From VMCP01 sp964408945 (GTDB lineage: Bacteria > Bacteroidota > Bacteroidia > NS11-12g > UBA955), in the NCBI GenBank assembly GCA_964408945.1, contig CAYPBJ010000002.1:1-64000 (forward strand): a stretch of 64,000 bases of DNA. Direction: 5' to 3'. Positions 1 to 8,588 of this stretch are shown here, piece after piece (within the stretch, counting starts at the first letter, position 1; each line of letters starts with the position of its first letter). The notes beneath the pieces are model-generated. The model had not been told where the DNA came from. It saw only the letters and a program-made list of their open reading frames with translations, and did not search any database. The position numbers were made by a program, and so were the translations under genes.

Positions 1-82
1 TCGGGCAGAGGCTAACGGCTAAATGTATAACTATAGACCACCGACCACCGACTTCAGACCACCGACTAAAGTCTAAAGACTG
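1..82. repeat. Degenerate 7-base repeat array at the left edge
   Basis: From about 34 to 82 the sequence falls into consecutive 7-base units of the NNGACCA type (34-40, 41-47, 48-54, 55-61, 62-68) followed by two NNGTCTA-like units. Looser 7-base spacing may reach the window edge. The array contains the stop codon of menC (73-75, minus strand). It shares its period with the arrays at 6387, 6555, 10482 and 12259. Function unknown. Confidence 0.7.
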
Positions 83-1086
83 TCAACCCACAACGCTGAA
101 CCAACCACCTTTGTTTTTTGATTTAAATCCAAATTTTTGATGAATAAACTTCCAGTTCCTAGGCCCTGAGCCATGTGTATGGGATAATTTGAAACCCAAC
201 GCGCAATGTCATATAGGCCAAGGTTTCCTTCGAGGGCACTGGTGCTCCACCAGCCAATGTTGTACGTCGATGCTGATTTTATCCAGCTATCGCAGTGATC
301 AAATCCTCCCAGTAAGGTGGGCTTAAGAATCAAATACTGAGGAGAGATTTCAGAAAGTAATTTTTTTGTTTCAGATATACTGTATCCAATGAGCTCCTCA
401 TCAAGCGCGATGGGTATCTTTGATTCTTTGCAAATCTTTGATAACCAATCATATTGTTTTGGCTTAATGGGTTGTTCTATGCTGTGTATGTCAAAACGCG
501 AAAGATCTTTCAATTGAGATAATGAGTCTTCAGGATGAAATGCGCCGTTAGCATCTAAACGAATTTCTACTTGAAAGGGATTGTGCCTTTTTCGGAAGCG
601 CTCTAAGAGTCTGCATTCTGCATCAAAATCGAGCGCGCCAACTTTGAATTTGATGATGTTAAACCCTTGATTTACTTTTTGATATGCCTCTTCTTCCATA
701 GATTGGATATCATTCATCCAAACCAATCCATTGATCGATATACCAGATTGACCACGTGAAAATGGGGTTTCTGGAAACCCTTTTAGTTTCAAATAAATGC
801 AATACAAGGCAAATCGAAGCGTGGGATATTTTTCCCAGTCTTCGAGCAATTCTTGAAAATCAGAAAGGGTGAATTCTTTTTCAGATAGTAGTTGAACCAC
901 AGAAACTAAATCCTCTTTACCGTCAATGCTTAAATCAACCAAGGGAGAGGCTTCGCCCATTGCCAAAACAACACCGACTTCATCTTCGCAAATGAGTATG
1001 TGAGCTGTTTTACTGGTGTATTCGCCCCTAGAGGTTTTTGCCGGTTTAATGAACTCCAAATTATGGGACTCAATACGCAGTCTCAT
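73..1086 (-). CDS. menC: o-Succinylbenzoate synthase (MenC)
   Basis: Enolase-superfamily enzyme that dehydrates SHCHC to o-succinylbenzoate in menaquinone synthesis, in the cytoplasm. The catalytic set is visible: KFK with Lys148, metal ligands Asp178 (RLDANG), Glu204 (IEQP) and Asp229 (ALDEE), and the second Lys255 (LKPTLLGG). The length of about 338 residues is normal. I chose the ATG at 1086; an in-frame TTG lies two codons upstream. The stop codon of menA lies 2 bases before the ATG, so the two genes are co-transcribed and probably translationally coupled. The last codons and the stop run into the 7-base repeat array. Family assignment is firm. Confidence 0.93.
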   Translation of the reverse strand: MRLRIESHNLEFIKPAKTSRGEYTSKTAHILICEDEVGVVLAMGEASPLVDLSIDGKEDLVSVVQLLSEKEFTLSDFQELLEDWEKYPTLRFALYCIYLKLKGFPETPFSRGQSGISINGLVWMNDIQSMEEEAYQKVNQGFNIIKFKVGALDFDAECRLLERFRKRHNPFQVEIRLDANGAFHPEDSLSQLKDLSRFDIHSIEQPIKPKQYDWLSKICKESKIPIALDEELIGYSISETKKLLSEISPQYLILKPTLLGGFDHCDSWIKSASTYNIGWWSTSALEGNLGLYDIARWVSNYPIHMAQGLGTGSLFIKNLDLNQKTKVVGSALWVDSL

Positions 1087-1088
1087 GA

Positions 1089-2060
1089 TCAATATCCTAT
1101 TAAACTAATTATATAATTAACTATGCCTAAGTGTACGAAAACTAATAGCATTGTAGTTAAAGATAAGTTTTTTAATTGCTTGTTCAATTCTTCTCGATAA
1201 CCAGGTAACAGGAGCTTGGTTTCAGAATAGTAACGAGCCAGTAAAACAGCAATAGGAGAGAAGACACCGAAGACTAAAAACAACTCTAAATTGGAAGACC
1301 GTCCACCGAGATCGAACAAGGATTTTACATACAAAGCGAAAGAAAGGAACACTCCACCAAAACCTAATATCAATAATAATCGCTGATACCAAAGTGTTTT
1401 CTTCGGACCAAGGCGTACAGCCAAAGTGATTTTACCGTTTTCTTTATCAGTGTCTATGTCTCTGTAATTGTTTAAGTTGAGAACACCAACGCTTAAAAAT
1501 CCCAATCCGCAACCACCGAAATAAGACTCTAAACTAAGTTCAACGCCCAACAAGAGTGACATACCTAAGACGGGTAAAAGTCCAAAGAAAACAAAAACAA
1601 AAAAATCTCCCCACCCCGAATATCCATAGGCTCGCTTTCCGATGGTATAAAAAACAGCAGCGGCCAACGAAAAAAGTCCCATTCCAAAAAGAAAATAAGC
1701 CGAATTCAAAGTGAGTAGTTGCATTTGAAATGACCTGTAAATCAAAGAAATACCCGTAAAGAACGCCAAAACTCCGGTAATAATTACCGCGCGTTTCATG
1801 TGAAAAACATCAATTGAGCCACTGGCAAGCGCACGATCTTGACGATCGGCTTTGGAATCGGTGCCTTTAACAAAATCGCCGTAATCATTGGCGAAGTTGG
1901 ACAAAATTTGCAACAAAACAGCCGTCAACACAGCCAACAAGACCACCGAAAGGTCTATGGGTTTTCGAAGTTGGGCAATGGATGTTCCCAACAAAATTCC
2001 CGATACGGCCAAGGGAAGGGTTCTCAAACGTGCGGCAATTAGCCAAGGTTTAATCTTCAT
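1089..2060 (-). CDS. menA: 1,4-Dihydroxy-2-naphthoate polyprenyltransferase (MenA)
   Basis: Integral membrane UbiA-family prenyltransferase that attaches the polyprenyl tail to DHNA, giving demethylmenaquinone. The first Asp-rich motif begins at Asn58 (NDYGDFVKGTD), and the second reads NNYRDIDTDKENGK followed by TLAVRLG near residues 197-218, which is the signature of MenA rather than UbiA. Many hydrophobic segments suggest 8-9 membrane helices. It starts with ATG 31 bases after the acetyltransferase gene and is followed directly by menC. Together they point to menaquinone as the respiratory quinone. Confidence 0.93.
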   Translation of the reverse strand: MKIKPWLIAARLRTLPLAVSGILLGTSIAQLRKPIDLSVVLLAVLTAVLLQILSNFANDYGDFVKGTDSKADRQDRALASGSIDVFHMKRAVIITGVLAFFTGISLIYRSFQMQLLTLNSAYFLFGMGLFSLAAAVFYTIGKRAYGYSGWGDFFVFVFFGLLPVLGMSLLLGVELSLESYFGGCGLGFLSVGVLNLNNYRDIDTDKENGKITLAVRLGPKKTLWYQRLLLILGFGGVFLSFALYVKSLFDLGGRSSNLELFLVFGVFSPIAVLLARYYSETKLLLPGYREELNKQLKNLSLTTMLLVFVHLGIVNYIISLIGY

Positions 2061-2091
2061 GTAAATTGATTCTCAAGAAATACTTGGCAAA

Positions 2092-2973
2092 TTAACGCCA
2101 CATCCTGAAGTTTTGTTCAATTCGGAAGAAATGCTCTTCCATGGGGTTGAATTTTTTATAGAATTGGGCGACAGTCGGAATGCTAGATCCTTCCAGATCA
2201 ATTTTATGGGTAGAATACTTCTCACAAACATGATTTATGATTCCGTGAATAATACCAATTTCACGTCCCTCAGAGGTAGGAGCCCCACAAACGTAGTGAA
2301 TACGGTCACCGGAAATTAAAAAGATTGCAGCTCCAATAACTTGTTCATTTTTTATAGCATTAAAGGCATAATATGCAGCCGGCGAAAGCTTTTGAAGGGC
2401 CTGTTCAAAACCTTCGTAAGTGTTGGCCCAGGTGAACATATTTTCTCTGCCCCAAGCAGTATCATAAATTTCTAGAATCTTCCACAAATCAGACGTTTCA
2501 CGATAAATTACACCTTCTAGAGCTTTTAGGTTTTTACGTGCATCTTTATTGAATTCTTCGGGTGTAAACCCAGCGGGAATCACATAATTTGGCCTTTTGA
2601 GGACATTTTCAAGGTTTCCGCAAAACGAATGTACAGCCAAATGAACTCGAAGGAACTTACGAGGAATCAATTTTAAGAATTCGGAAGTGTTAAATCCATG
2701 ATTTTGAAGATTTTCAAAATTGCCGAATACACCAAGTTGCTGGCAGAAGTAAGGTTGATAAACGTAATAAATGCCCCATTTTTTTCGAAACGGAAGCGGA
2801 AAAACACCAGCGTATTTTGTACCCTCGAAAGCCACTAAAGCCCCCCATTGTTCATAGCAAACGCCTTCCAAATATTCGAAGTAAGCATATACCCAGTTCA
2901 AAGAACCCGATTTCACGCACTCGTTCCAGGTTATGGGGTTAATTTCGGTTCGGTCTAAGTATTTTACTTCCAT
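2092..2973 (-). CDS. GNAT/FemAB-like acyltransferase
   Basis: About 293 residues with a C-terminal half resembling the BioF2-like or FemAB-like part of the GNAT superfamily (GAAIFLISGDRIHYVCGA, then a conserved SIPTVAQFYKKFN stretch). These proteins transfer acyl or aminoacyl groups; the substrate cannot be read from sequence. The ATG at 2973 follows the stop of the deacetylase-like gene by 2 bases; a longer TTG-started form is possible. Co-transcription with the upstream deacetylase-like gene and the nearby GDP-fucose genes suggests cell-surface sugar modification (inference). Confidence 0.55.
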   Translation of the reverse strand: MEVKYLDRTEINPITWNECVKSGSLNWVYAYFEYLEGVCYEQWGALVAFEGTKYAGVFPLPFRKKWGIYYVYQPYFCQQLGVFGNFENLQNHGFNTSEFLKLIPRKFLRVHLAVHSFCGNLENVLKRPNYVIPAGFTPEEFNKDARKNLKALEGVIYRETSDLWKILEIYDTAWGRENMFTWANTYEGFEQALQKLSPAAYYAFNAIKNEQVIGAAIFLISGDRIHYVCGAPTSEGREIGIIHGIINHVCEKYSTHKIDLEGSSIPTVAQFYKKFNPMEEHFFRIEQNFRMWR

Positions 2974-2975
2974 GA

Positions 2976-4310
2976 TTAAGGTTTTTGAGCCCAATATTTA
3001 AACACGGTAGTCCAGCCGTTCCAGCCCTGACTTTCAGAAAGTGACTCGTTATGAACAATAAAACAGAAAGTGCCACCAAACAACCGAATGCTGGTTTTCA
3101 GAGAATCTCCAGCAGCAATGGCTTGTTCAGGGTCGAGTTTCATGTAATTTTTTGCTGTAACATCCATCAAACAGAAAGGATGAATCATTAAATCCGTTTC
3201 TTTATTCGCTGCCAAATCAAACCACATAAAAGGGTGGGAGGTACCCGCTCTAAATCCAACGTGCTCAGCAAATCCCATGCTCCAATCGTGTTTTATGCCC
3301 AATGAAATCAGGGTTCTATACGTTTGAGGAAAATCTAAGTGTATGAAATGTTGTCTACTCTCAATCGGTTTCTTGCCATTCCAAACGGGGTGGTTTAACT
3401 CGTGTTCCCAAGACTCTTGAGGGCGTAGCGTCCAACTAGCGTGAAATTGTGGGTCTAAACCGGCAGAATGCATCCTTGCAATCTCCTTTTGAGCTTTGGG
3501 ACCCCGAAGATTTACTTGTTTGTTTAGATGATTGTTTTTCTCTGAAACTAACAAGAAAACCCTCTTTTTCACCCCATCCAACGAATTGAAAAATGGAATT
3601 AATCCCTGACTTGGAGCAAAGCTATCCTTCCCAGTCATCCAAGAAATCACACGTGGAACAACAAATTTTGGATGACGTATCAATGAACCAATATTTCGCA
3701 AAAATGACCTTCCATGGAAGCGAAAAAGAATATCAATATCTGCCGTAACCTCTATTTCAAAACGACGTTCATTTTTTATGCCTAGCTCCCAGTATAGTCG
3801 CGTAAGTGCCACATCAACAAAGGGTTCCGGGTCGTATTTCAACTCATGCTCGAGGGTGTTTTGATATAAATATCGGCCGTGCTCATCGCCATCAAACGGC
3901 AAATATTCTTCATATCTGCTGAGGTAGTAAAACGTCATCGCTAAAGGGTCGAATCCCAGCGGCCCATCCCCAGGAAATAGAACCAAAAAAGGACTTTCTA
4001 ATTCTGAATAATCCGCTTCGGAATGAACCAGTTGGCGGATGCACTCTTCAGGAAGCTTCATGGTCGCCGATTTAGGTGAAAAATACTCGTTAAACCCTTT
4101 CTCAAACATCAATTCATGGCTTTGAATGAACAGTCCAGGCAGAGCCTCATTATTGACAGTCAAATACTTGATCTTAATTTTTTCGGGGGATGCTTTGAAC
4201 GACTCCTTCTCGGTATATACCTCGCATGTTAGCCCCAACCTTCGGCCAAAGATCTCGTTCAAAACATAACGAATGCGCGGTGAATCTTTGTCAGTGAGTA
4301 GGGCAATCAT
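2976..4310 (-). CDS. Polysaccharide deacetylase-like protein (DUF7033 type)
   Basis: About 444 residues. The N-terminal part (MIALLTDKDSPRIRYVLNEIF) and the middle (PLGFDPLAMTFYYLSRYEEYL) match the Bacteroidota proteins with a DUF7033 N-domain and a polysaccharide-deacetylase-like C-domain. In the C-domain EVTADIDI would be the first metal motif, and FHASW, HDWSMGFAEHVGFRAGTSHPF and MIHPF are typical later motifs. The start is the ATG at 4310, preceded by only 28 bases to the divergent gmd gene. It is followed by the acyltransferase gene in the same transcript. A role in capsule or O-antigen sugar modification is inferred from gmd-fcl next door. Confidence 0.65.
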   Translation of the reverse strand: MIALLTDKDSPRIRYVLNEIFGRRLGLTCEVYTEKESFKASPEKIKIKYLTVNNEALPGLFIQSHELMFEKGFNEYFSPKSATMKLPEECIRQLVHSEADYSELESPFLVLFPGDGPLGFDPLAMTFYYLSRYEEYLPFDGDEHGRYLYQNTLEHELKYDPEPFVDVALTRLYWELGIKNERRFEIEVTADIDILFRFHGRSFLRNIGSLIRHPKFVVPRVISWMTGKDSFAPSQGLIPFFNSLDGVKKRVFLLVSEKNNHLNKQVNLRGPKAQKEIARMHSAGLDPQFHASWTLRPQESWEHELNHPVWNGKKPIESRQHFIHLDFPQTYRTLISLGIKHDWSMGFAEHVGFRAGTSHPFMWFDLAANKETDLMIHPFCLMDVTAKNYMKLDPEQAIAAGDSLKTSIRLFGGTFCFIVHNESLSESQGWNGWTTVFKYWAQKP

Positions 4311-4321
4311 TGAAAATGGAC

Positions 4322-4329
4322 TATTTTTG
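4322..4329 (+). promoter_or_regulatory. Bacteroidota -7 promoter element for gmd
   Basis: TATTTTTG matches the TAnnTTTG consensus of the primary sigma factor of Bacteroidota and lies 9 bases before the gmd ATG, predicting a leader of only a few bases. No convincing -33 element was seen. Confidence 0.55.
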
Positions 4330-4338
4330 TGCAAAATA

Positions 4339-5475
4339 ATGAAAGTAGCATTAATCACGGGCATTACAGGACAAGACGGAGCTTATTTAGCTGAATTTCT
4401 CTTGAAAAAAGGCTACATGGTTCATGGAATCAAGCGCCGCAGTTCTCTTTTTAACACAGATCGAATTGACCACATCTACGAAGATCCACATATCGAAGGT
4501 TCAAGATTCAAGCTTCATTACGGTGATTTGAGCGATTCTACCAACTTGATTCGCATCATTCAAGAGGTTCAACCCGATGAAATTTACAATTTGGGGGCCA
4601 TGAGCCACGTTCATGTGTCGTTTGAAACGCCCGAATATACTGCTAACACAGACGCTATCGGTTCATTGCGTCTTTTAGAGGCCATCAGAATTTTAGGATT
4701 AACCGAGAAAACCAGACTTTATCAAGCGTCAACGTCTGAACTGTACGGAATGGTTCAAGAAATCCCTCAAAAAGAAACCACGCCATTCTATCCAAGAAGC
4801 CCTTATGCAGTAGCAAAGTTATACGGATATTGGATCACAGTAAACTACCGCGAAGCCTATAACATGTATGCTTGCAACGGTATTTTATTCAACCACGAGA
4901 GTCCCATCCGAGGAGAAACTTTTGTTACGCGTAAAATCACCCGTGCAACTGCAAGAATCGCTCTAGGTTTACAGGAAAAACTCTACCTAGGAAACTTAAA
5001 TTCTAAGCGCGATTGGGGACATGCAAAAGATTACGTTGAGGCTATGTATTTGATTTTGCAGCAAGATAAACCCGAAGATTACGTCATTGCAACAGGCAAA
5101 ACCACAGAGATTCGCGAGTTCGTGAAAATGTCGTTTGGGCATGTTGGAGTTACTCTAGCCTTCAAAGGCGAAGGAGTTGACGAAGTAGGTTATATTGATG
5201 CAATTGACGCTGACAGATTCGAAGCTGCAACCGGCAAAAAACACAATTTAACCCTTGGAACAGAAGTTGTTTTTGTTGACCCCAAATACTTCCGTCCTAC
5301 GGAAGTAGATCTACTCATTGGAGATCCAACGAAAGCAAACACCAAGTTAGGCTGGAAACCGAAGTACGATTTACCAGCTTTGGTTGAAGACATGATGAGT
5401 TCAGACATTCAACTCATGTTGAAGCAAGATTACCTGAAAAACGGCGGATTTTACACCAAGAATTATTTTGAATAA
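4339..5475 (+). CDS. gmd: GDP-mannose 4,6-dehydratase
   Basis: Converts GDP-D-mannose to GDP-4-keto-6-deoxy-D-mannose, the first step to GDP-L-fucose. Extended SDR: N-terminal NADP motif TGITGQDGAYL, the DLSDSTNL strand, ASTSELYG, the catalytic YAVAK, and NHESPIRGETFVTRKI. All are characteristic of Gmd, and the 378-residue length is normal. I used the ATG at 4339 because MKVALITG is the usual beginning; an upstream in-frame start would add 22 unrelated residues. It overlaps fcl by 8 bases. Confidence 0.96.
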   Translation: MKVALITGITGQDGAYLAEFLLKKGYMVHGIKRRSSLFNTDRIDHIYEDPHIEGSRFKLHYGDLSDSTNLIRIIQEVQPDEIYNLGAMSHVHVSFETPEYTANTDAIGSLRLLEAIRILGLTEKTRLYQASTSELYGMVQEIPQKETTPFYPRSPYAVAKLYGYWITVNYREAYNMYACNGILFNHESPIRGETFVTRKITRATARIALGLQEKLYLGNLNSKRDWGHAKDYVEAMYLILQQDKPEDYVIATGKTTEIREFVKMSFGHVGVTLAFKGEGVDEVGYIDAIDADRFEAATGKKHNLTLGTEVVFVDPKYFRPTEVDLLIGDPTKANTKLGWKPKYDLPALVEDMMSSDIQLMLKQDYLKNGGFYTKNYFE

Positions 5476-6406
5476 GTCCGACAAAATATACGTTGCGGGT
5501 CACCGCGGGATGGTGGGAAGCGCCATTGTTCGTGAACTTCAAAGTCAAGGATTTGAGAACATTGTTACCCGCACTTCCAAAGAATTAGACCTTCGCGATA
5601 CCAACGCGGTCATTCGTTTCTATGAAGACGAGCGTCCACAAGTGGTAGTGGTTGCAGCCGCTAAAGTGGGAGGCATCCACGCAAACAACGTTTACAGGGC
5701 AGAGTTTTTATATGATAACTTGATGATTCAGAACAACTTGATTCATCAAGCATACATTTACGGCGTAAAAAAACTTTTGTTTCTAGGAAGCAGCTGTATA
5801 TATCCCAAATTAGCGCCTCAACCGCTTAAAGAAGAATATCTACTGAGCGGACATTTAGAATCTACCAACGAGCCATACGCCATTGCTAAAATTGCAGGAA
5901 TAAAGATGTGCGAAGCTTACCGTGATCAATACGGATGCAATTTTATTTCGGCCATGCCCACCAATTTATATGGGCCCAACGACAATTATCATCCAGAAAA
6001 TTCTCACGTATTACCTGCATTAATCCGAAAGTTCCACGAAGCCAAAACTCAAGGCCTCTCAGAAGTTTCTGTATGGGGCGACGGAAGTCCGATGCGCGAA
6101 TTTTTGTATGCAGATGACTTAGCCAACGCATTGGTTTACTTGTTATTAAACTACAACGAAAAAGATTTTTTAAACGTAGGATACGGCTCAGACGTCACCA
6201 TCAAAGAGCTTGCTGAAACCATTGCAGATGTCATTGGTTTCGAGGGATCTCTTGCTTTTGACATCACCAAACACAACGGAACCCCCCGCAAACTCATGGA
6301 CTCAACCCGTTTATTTTCAACCGGTTGGACCCCAAAAATTGATTTGCGCACAGGCATTGCCTTAGCGTATCAAGATTTTTTAATGCAGGTAGAGGGTAGC
6401 AGGTAG
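5468..6406 (+). CDS. fcl: GDP-L-fucose synthase (epimerase/reductase)
   Basis: Epimerises and reduces GDP-4-keto-6-deoxymannose to GDP-L-fucose, completing the pathway begun by gmd. Visible motifs: AGHRGMVGSAI (NADP binding), GSSCIYPK, the catalytic YAIAK, MPTNLYGPNDNY and GDGSPMREFLYADD. The only start that preserves the conserved N-terminus is TTG at 5468, inside the last codons of gmd, so translational coupling is likely. The C-terminus runs into a 7-base repeat array: the last five codons and the TAG stop (6404-6406) are array sequence. Confidence 0.95.
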   Translation: MNKSDKIYVAGHRGMVGSAIVRELQSQGFENIVTRTSKELDLRDTNAVIRFYEDERPQVVVVAAAKVGGIHANNVYRAEFLYDNLMIQNNLIHQAYIYGVKKLLFLGSSCIYPKLAPQPLKEEYLLSGHLESTNEPYAIAKIAGIKMCEAYRDQYGCNFISAMPTNLYGPNDNYHPENSHVLPALIRKFHEAKTQGLSEVSVWGDGSPMREFLYADDLANALVYLLLNYNEKDFLNVGYGSDVTIKELAETIADVIGFEGSLAFDITKHNGTPRKLMDSTRLFSTGWTPKIDLRTGIALAYQDFLMQVEGSR

Positions 6407-6505
6407 CAGGTAGCGGGTCTCAGGTACCGGGTCTTGGGTACCGGGTACCGGGTACCGGGTCTCAGGCCTAGGTTACCGGGACTATGGTCGTTCGTCTCTA
6501 TTCCC
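6387..6505. repeat. Degenerate 7-base repeat array, G-rich half
   Basis: Sixteen successive 7-base units from 6387 to 6498 in one register (AGGTAGA, GGGTAGC, AGGTAGC, GGGTCTC, AGGTACC, GGGTACC and so on), becoming unreadable after about 6505. The array starts inside the fcl reading frame. Its reverse complement has the same NNACCCG pattern as the array at 6555-6670, so the two form an inverted pair. Confidence 0.85.
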
Positions 6506-6554
6506 AAGTCTTCATTCCCAAAGCTCTGGTTGGTAGCCTATATACACTCGCGCC

Positions 6555-6670
6555 TAGACACTCGTCTCACGCCCGAAACCCGAAACCCGAAACCCGGTCT
6601 CTGATACCCGCTACCCGCTACCCGGCACCCGTTACCCGAAACCCGGTACCAGAGACCCGCTACCCGGTAG
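6555..6670. repeat. Degenerate 7-base repeat array, C-rich half
   Basis: Sixteen in-register 7-base units (TAGACAC at 6555, then AAACCCG three times, ATACCCG, CTACCCG, GCACCCG, TTACCCG, GTACCAG and others) up to 6666. The consensus is NNACCCG. It is inverted relative to the array at 6387-6505, with about 50 bases of unrelated sequence between, and abuts the acyl-CoA dehydrogenase terminator. Confidence 0.85.
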
Positions 6671-6698
6671 AAAAAAAAAGCCCCCTTTCGGAGGCTTT
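6671..6698 (-). terminator. Intrinsic terminator of the acyl-CoA dehydrogenase gene
   Basis: Read on the minus strand: a GC-rich hairpin AAGCCTCC-GAAA-GGGGGCTT with one mismatch, followed by a run of T residues (the A run at 6671-6679 on the plus strand). It lies 32 bases beyond the stop at 6730. Confidence 0.8.
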
Positions 6699-6729
6699 GA
6701 AACTCAATTAAAGAAAATATTCATTTCAC

Positions 6730-7869
6730 TTATCTCAACACATCTCTCGAAATAACAACGCGTTGTACTTCCGAGGTTCCTTCGTAAATCTGTGTGATTT
6801 TTGCATCGCGCATCATACGTTCTACGTGATATTCTTTCACATAACCATATCCTCCATGCACTTGAACTGCCTCAACAGCGGTTTTCATAGCAACTTCTGA
6901 CGCAAATAATTTAGCCATTGCGCTTGCTCTATCATAGTTTAAGTGTTGGTCTTTCAACCAAGCAGCTTTTAAACATAACATTCTTGCAGCTTCAATTTCT
7001 GTAGCCATATCAGCCAATTTGAATGCAATTGCCTGGTGATGCATGATCTCTTTTCCAAATGCTTTGCGTTCTTTAGAATATTTTAACGATAATTCATACG
7101 CACCACTAGCAATACCTAATGCTTGAGCTGCGATACCAATTCTTCCACCACTCAACACTTTCATGGCAAATTTGAATCCAAAACCATCTTCGCCGATGCG
7201 ATTTTCCTTAGGAACCACCACATCTTGGAACATAATACTGTGCGTATCGCTACCGCGAATACCCATTTTTTCTTCTTTTTTACCGACGGTTACACCAGCC
7301 CATGCTTTTTCAACTATAAATGCATTAATCCCTTTGTGTCCTTTGTCTATATCTGTCTGAGCAATTACCAAATAATAGCTTGCGCTGTTACCATTGGTAA
7401 TCCAGTTTTTGGTACCGTTTAAAATGTAATGATCGCCATTGTCAATAGCTGTAGTTTTTTGGCTAGTGGCATCGCTACCTGCTTCTGGTTCGCTCAAACA
7501 AAATGCACCAATCGCTTGACCTGTTGCCAATTGAACCAAATATTTTTGTTTTTGTTCCTCAGATCCAAAAGTCTCTAATCCCCAACACACTAAGCTGTTA
7601 TTTACGCTCATACAAACCGAAGCCGATGCATCTACTTTTGAGATTTCTTCCATTGCTAATACGTATGAGATGGTGTCCATTCCGCCTCCACCGTATTTAG
7701 GATCAACCATCATACCCATGAAACCCAATTCCCCCATCTTTTTAATTTGTTCAGTAGGGAATTTTTGATGCTCGTCACGTTCAATTACTCCAGGAAGCAA
7801 TTCAGTCTGGGCAAAATCTCTCGCTGCTTGTTGTACAGCTAAATGCTCTTCGGTTAGTTCGAAATTCAT
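6730..7869 (-). CDS. Acyl-CoA dehydrogenase (short/medium-chain type)
   Basis: FAD flavoenzyme that introduces the alpha-beta double bond into acyl-CoA in beta-oxidation or branched-chain amino acid breakdown. Family motifs: FCLSEPEAGSD, NGTKNWITNG, GIRGSDTHSI, the FAD/dimer segment RKAFGKEIMHHQ, QVHGGYGY, and IYEGTSEVQR, which carries the catalytic Glu. The 379-residue length is typical. I used the ATG at 7869 (MNFELTEEH); an upstream start would add 24 unrelated residues overlapping the promoter. Monocistronic, with its own promoter (7883-7890) and terminator. Exact chain-length specificity cannot be told. Confidence 0.93.
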   Translation of the reverse strand: MNFELTEEHLAVQQAARDFAQTELLPGVIERDEHQKFPTEQIKKMGELGFMGMMVDPKYGGGGMDTISYVLAMEEISKVDASASVCMSVNNSLVCWGLETFGSEEQKQKYLVQLATGQAIGAFCLSEPEAGSDATSQKTTAIDNGDHYILNGTKNWITNGNSASYYLVIAQTDIDKGHKGINAFIVEKAWAGVTVGKKEEKMGIRGSDTHSIMFQDVVVPKENRIGEDGFGFKFAMKVLSGGRIGIAAQALGIASGAYELSLKYSKERKAFGKEIMHHQAIAFKLADMATEIEAARMLCLKAAWLKDQHLNYDRASAMAKLFASEVAMKTAVEAVQVHGGYGYVKEYHVERMMRDAKITQIYEGTSEVQRVVISRDVLR

Positions 7870-7882
7870 AATTTTGGTAGTG

Positions 7883-7890
7883 CAAAAATA
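7883..7890 (-). promoter_or_regulatory. -7 promoter element for the acyl-CoA dehydrogenase gene
   Basis: On the minus strand TATTTTTG followed by C, a perfect TAnnTTTG match, 13 bases before the ATG at 7869. Confidence 0.55.
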
Positions 7891-8010
7891 AGGCTTAAAC
7901 CCTTTAAATGCATGAGAAAAAAACACTTCTATAAGTGTCAAATGTACACTTGTTCTGGGTGTTGCACATCTTTACATGATTTCTTACAACAAAAACACCT
8001 GCCTCTTTGT

Positions 8011-8018
8011 TATCTTTG
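8011..8018 (+). promoter_or_regulatory. -7 promoter element for the ferredoxin-iscX operon
   Basis: TATCTTTG followed by C matches TAnnTTTG and lies 8 bases before the ferredoxin ATG. Confidence 0.55.
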
Positions 8019-8026
8019 CAACTCTC

Positions 8027-8356
8027 ATGGCTCAGATTACGTTTTTGTTTGAAGAAAAAGGAAAAGAACCCCTACAGGTTGAGATTTTCGAAGGAGAATC
8101 TATCCTCGATGTTGCTTTAGATAACAATATCCATCTTAACCACAACTGCGGCGGCGTTTGCGGATGTTCTACGTGTCATATTTATGTCGAAAAAGGGGAA
8201 GATCTGCTTCCCGAAATGAGCGAAAGAGAAGAAGAATACGTTGACCGCGCCCGTTACCCAAAATACAATTCACGACTTGCATGCCAATGCAAACTTGAAA
8301 CTAACGGCGAATTGACCGTTATTATCCCTGATCAATCTGGAATAATTGGACACTAA
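8027..8356 (+). CDS. fdx: ISC-type [2Fe-2S] ferredoxin
   Basis: A 109-residue adrenodoxin-like ferredoxin that supplies electrons to iron-sulfur cluster assembly. The cluster-binding cysteines are in the CX5CX2C arrangement (first, third and fourth Cys of CGGVCGCSTC) with a final Cys in LACQC; an additional Cys lies within the loop. I used the ATG at 8027 (MAQITFLFEE), which follows the promoter; upstream in-frame starts would place coding sequence across the -7 element. Four bases separate it from iscX, which supports an ISC role. Confidence 0.92.
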   Translation: MAQITFLFEEKGKEPLQVEIFEGESILDVALDNNIHLNHNCGGVCGCSTCHIYVEKGEDLLPEMSEREEEYVDRARYPKYNSRLACQCKLETNGELTVIIPDQSGIIGH

Positions 8357-8360
8357 CACT

Positions 8361-8588
8361 ATGGATTTACCTATAAACTGGACCGATTTCGAGGATATTG
8401 CCATGAAACTTTATGAACGTTTTGGCGATGATTTTGACGAAAAAAAAATATACAGAATTCGTTTTACAGAACTGATTGAATGGGTGCTAGAAATCCCAGA
8501 ATTTGTTGGAAAACGCGAAGAATGCAACGAAGGTTATCTGGAAATGATCCAATCACAATGGGTCTATGAATGGCGTGACAACCAATAA
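8361..8588 (+). CDS. iscX: Fe-S assembly protein IscX
   Basis: Small acidic protein (75 residues) that interacts with the cysteine desulfurase IscS and modulates cluster assembly. The family pattern is clear: INWTDFEDIAMKLYERF, then the strand-helix RIRFTELIEWVLEIPEF, a conserved NEGYLE and a C-terminal W. The ATG at 8361 is chosen over a TTG at 8346 that overlaps the ferredoxin stop. It forms a two-gene operon with the ferredoxin. Confidence 0.88.
   Translation: MDLPINWTDFEDIAMKLYERFGDDFDEKKIYRIRFTELIEWVLEIPEFVGKREECNEGYLEMIQSQWVYEWRDNQ

Noticed and set aside
6387..6670. CRISPR array
   Set aside because: Units are 7 bases without spacers, and no cas genes are present.
6484..6711. Open frame of 75 codons across the heptamer arrays
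   Set aside because: The peptide is only the translation of 7-base repeats (TRNP and PETR-like units); a 7-base period rotates through frames and keeps them open by chance. No promoter or family match.
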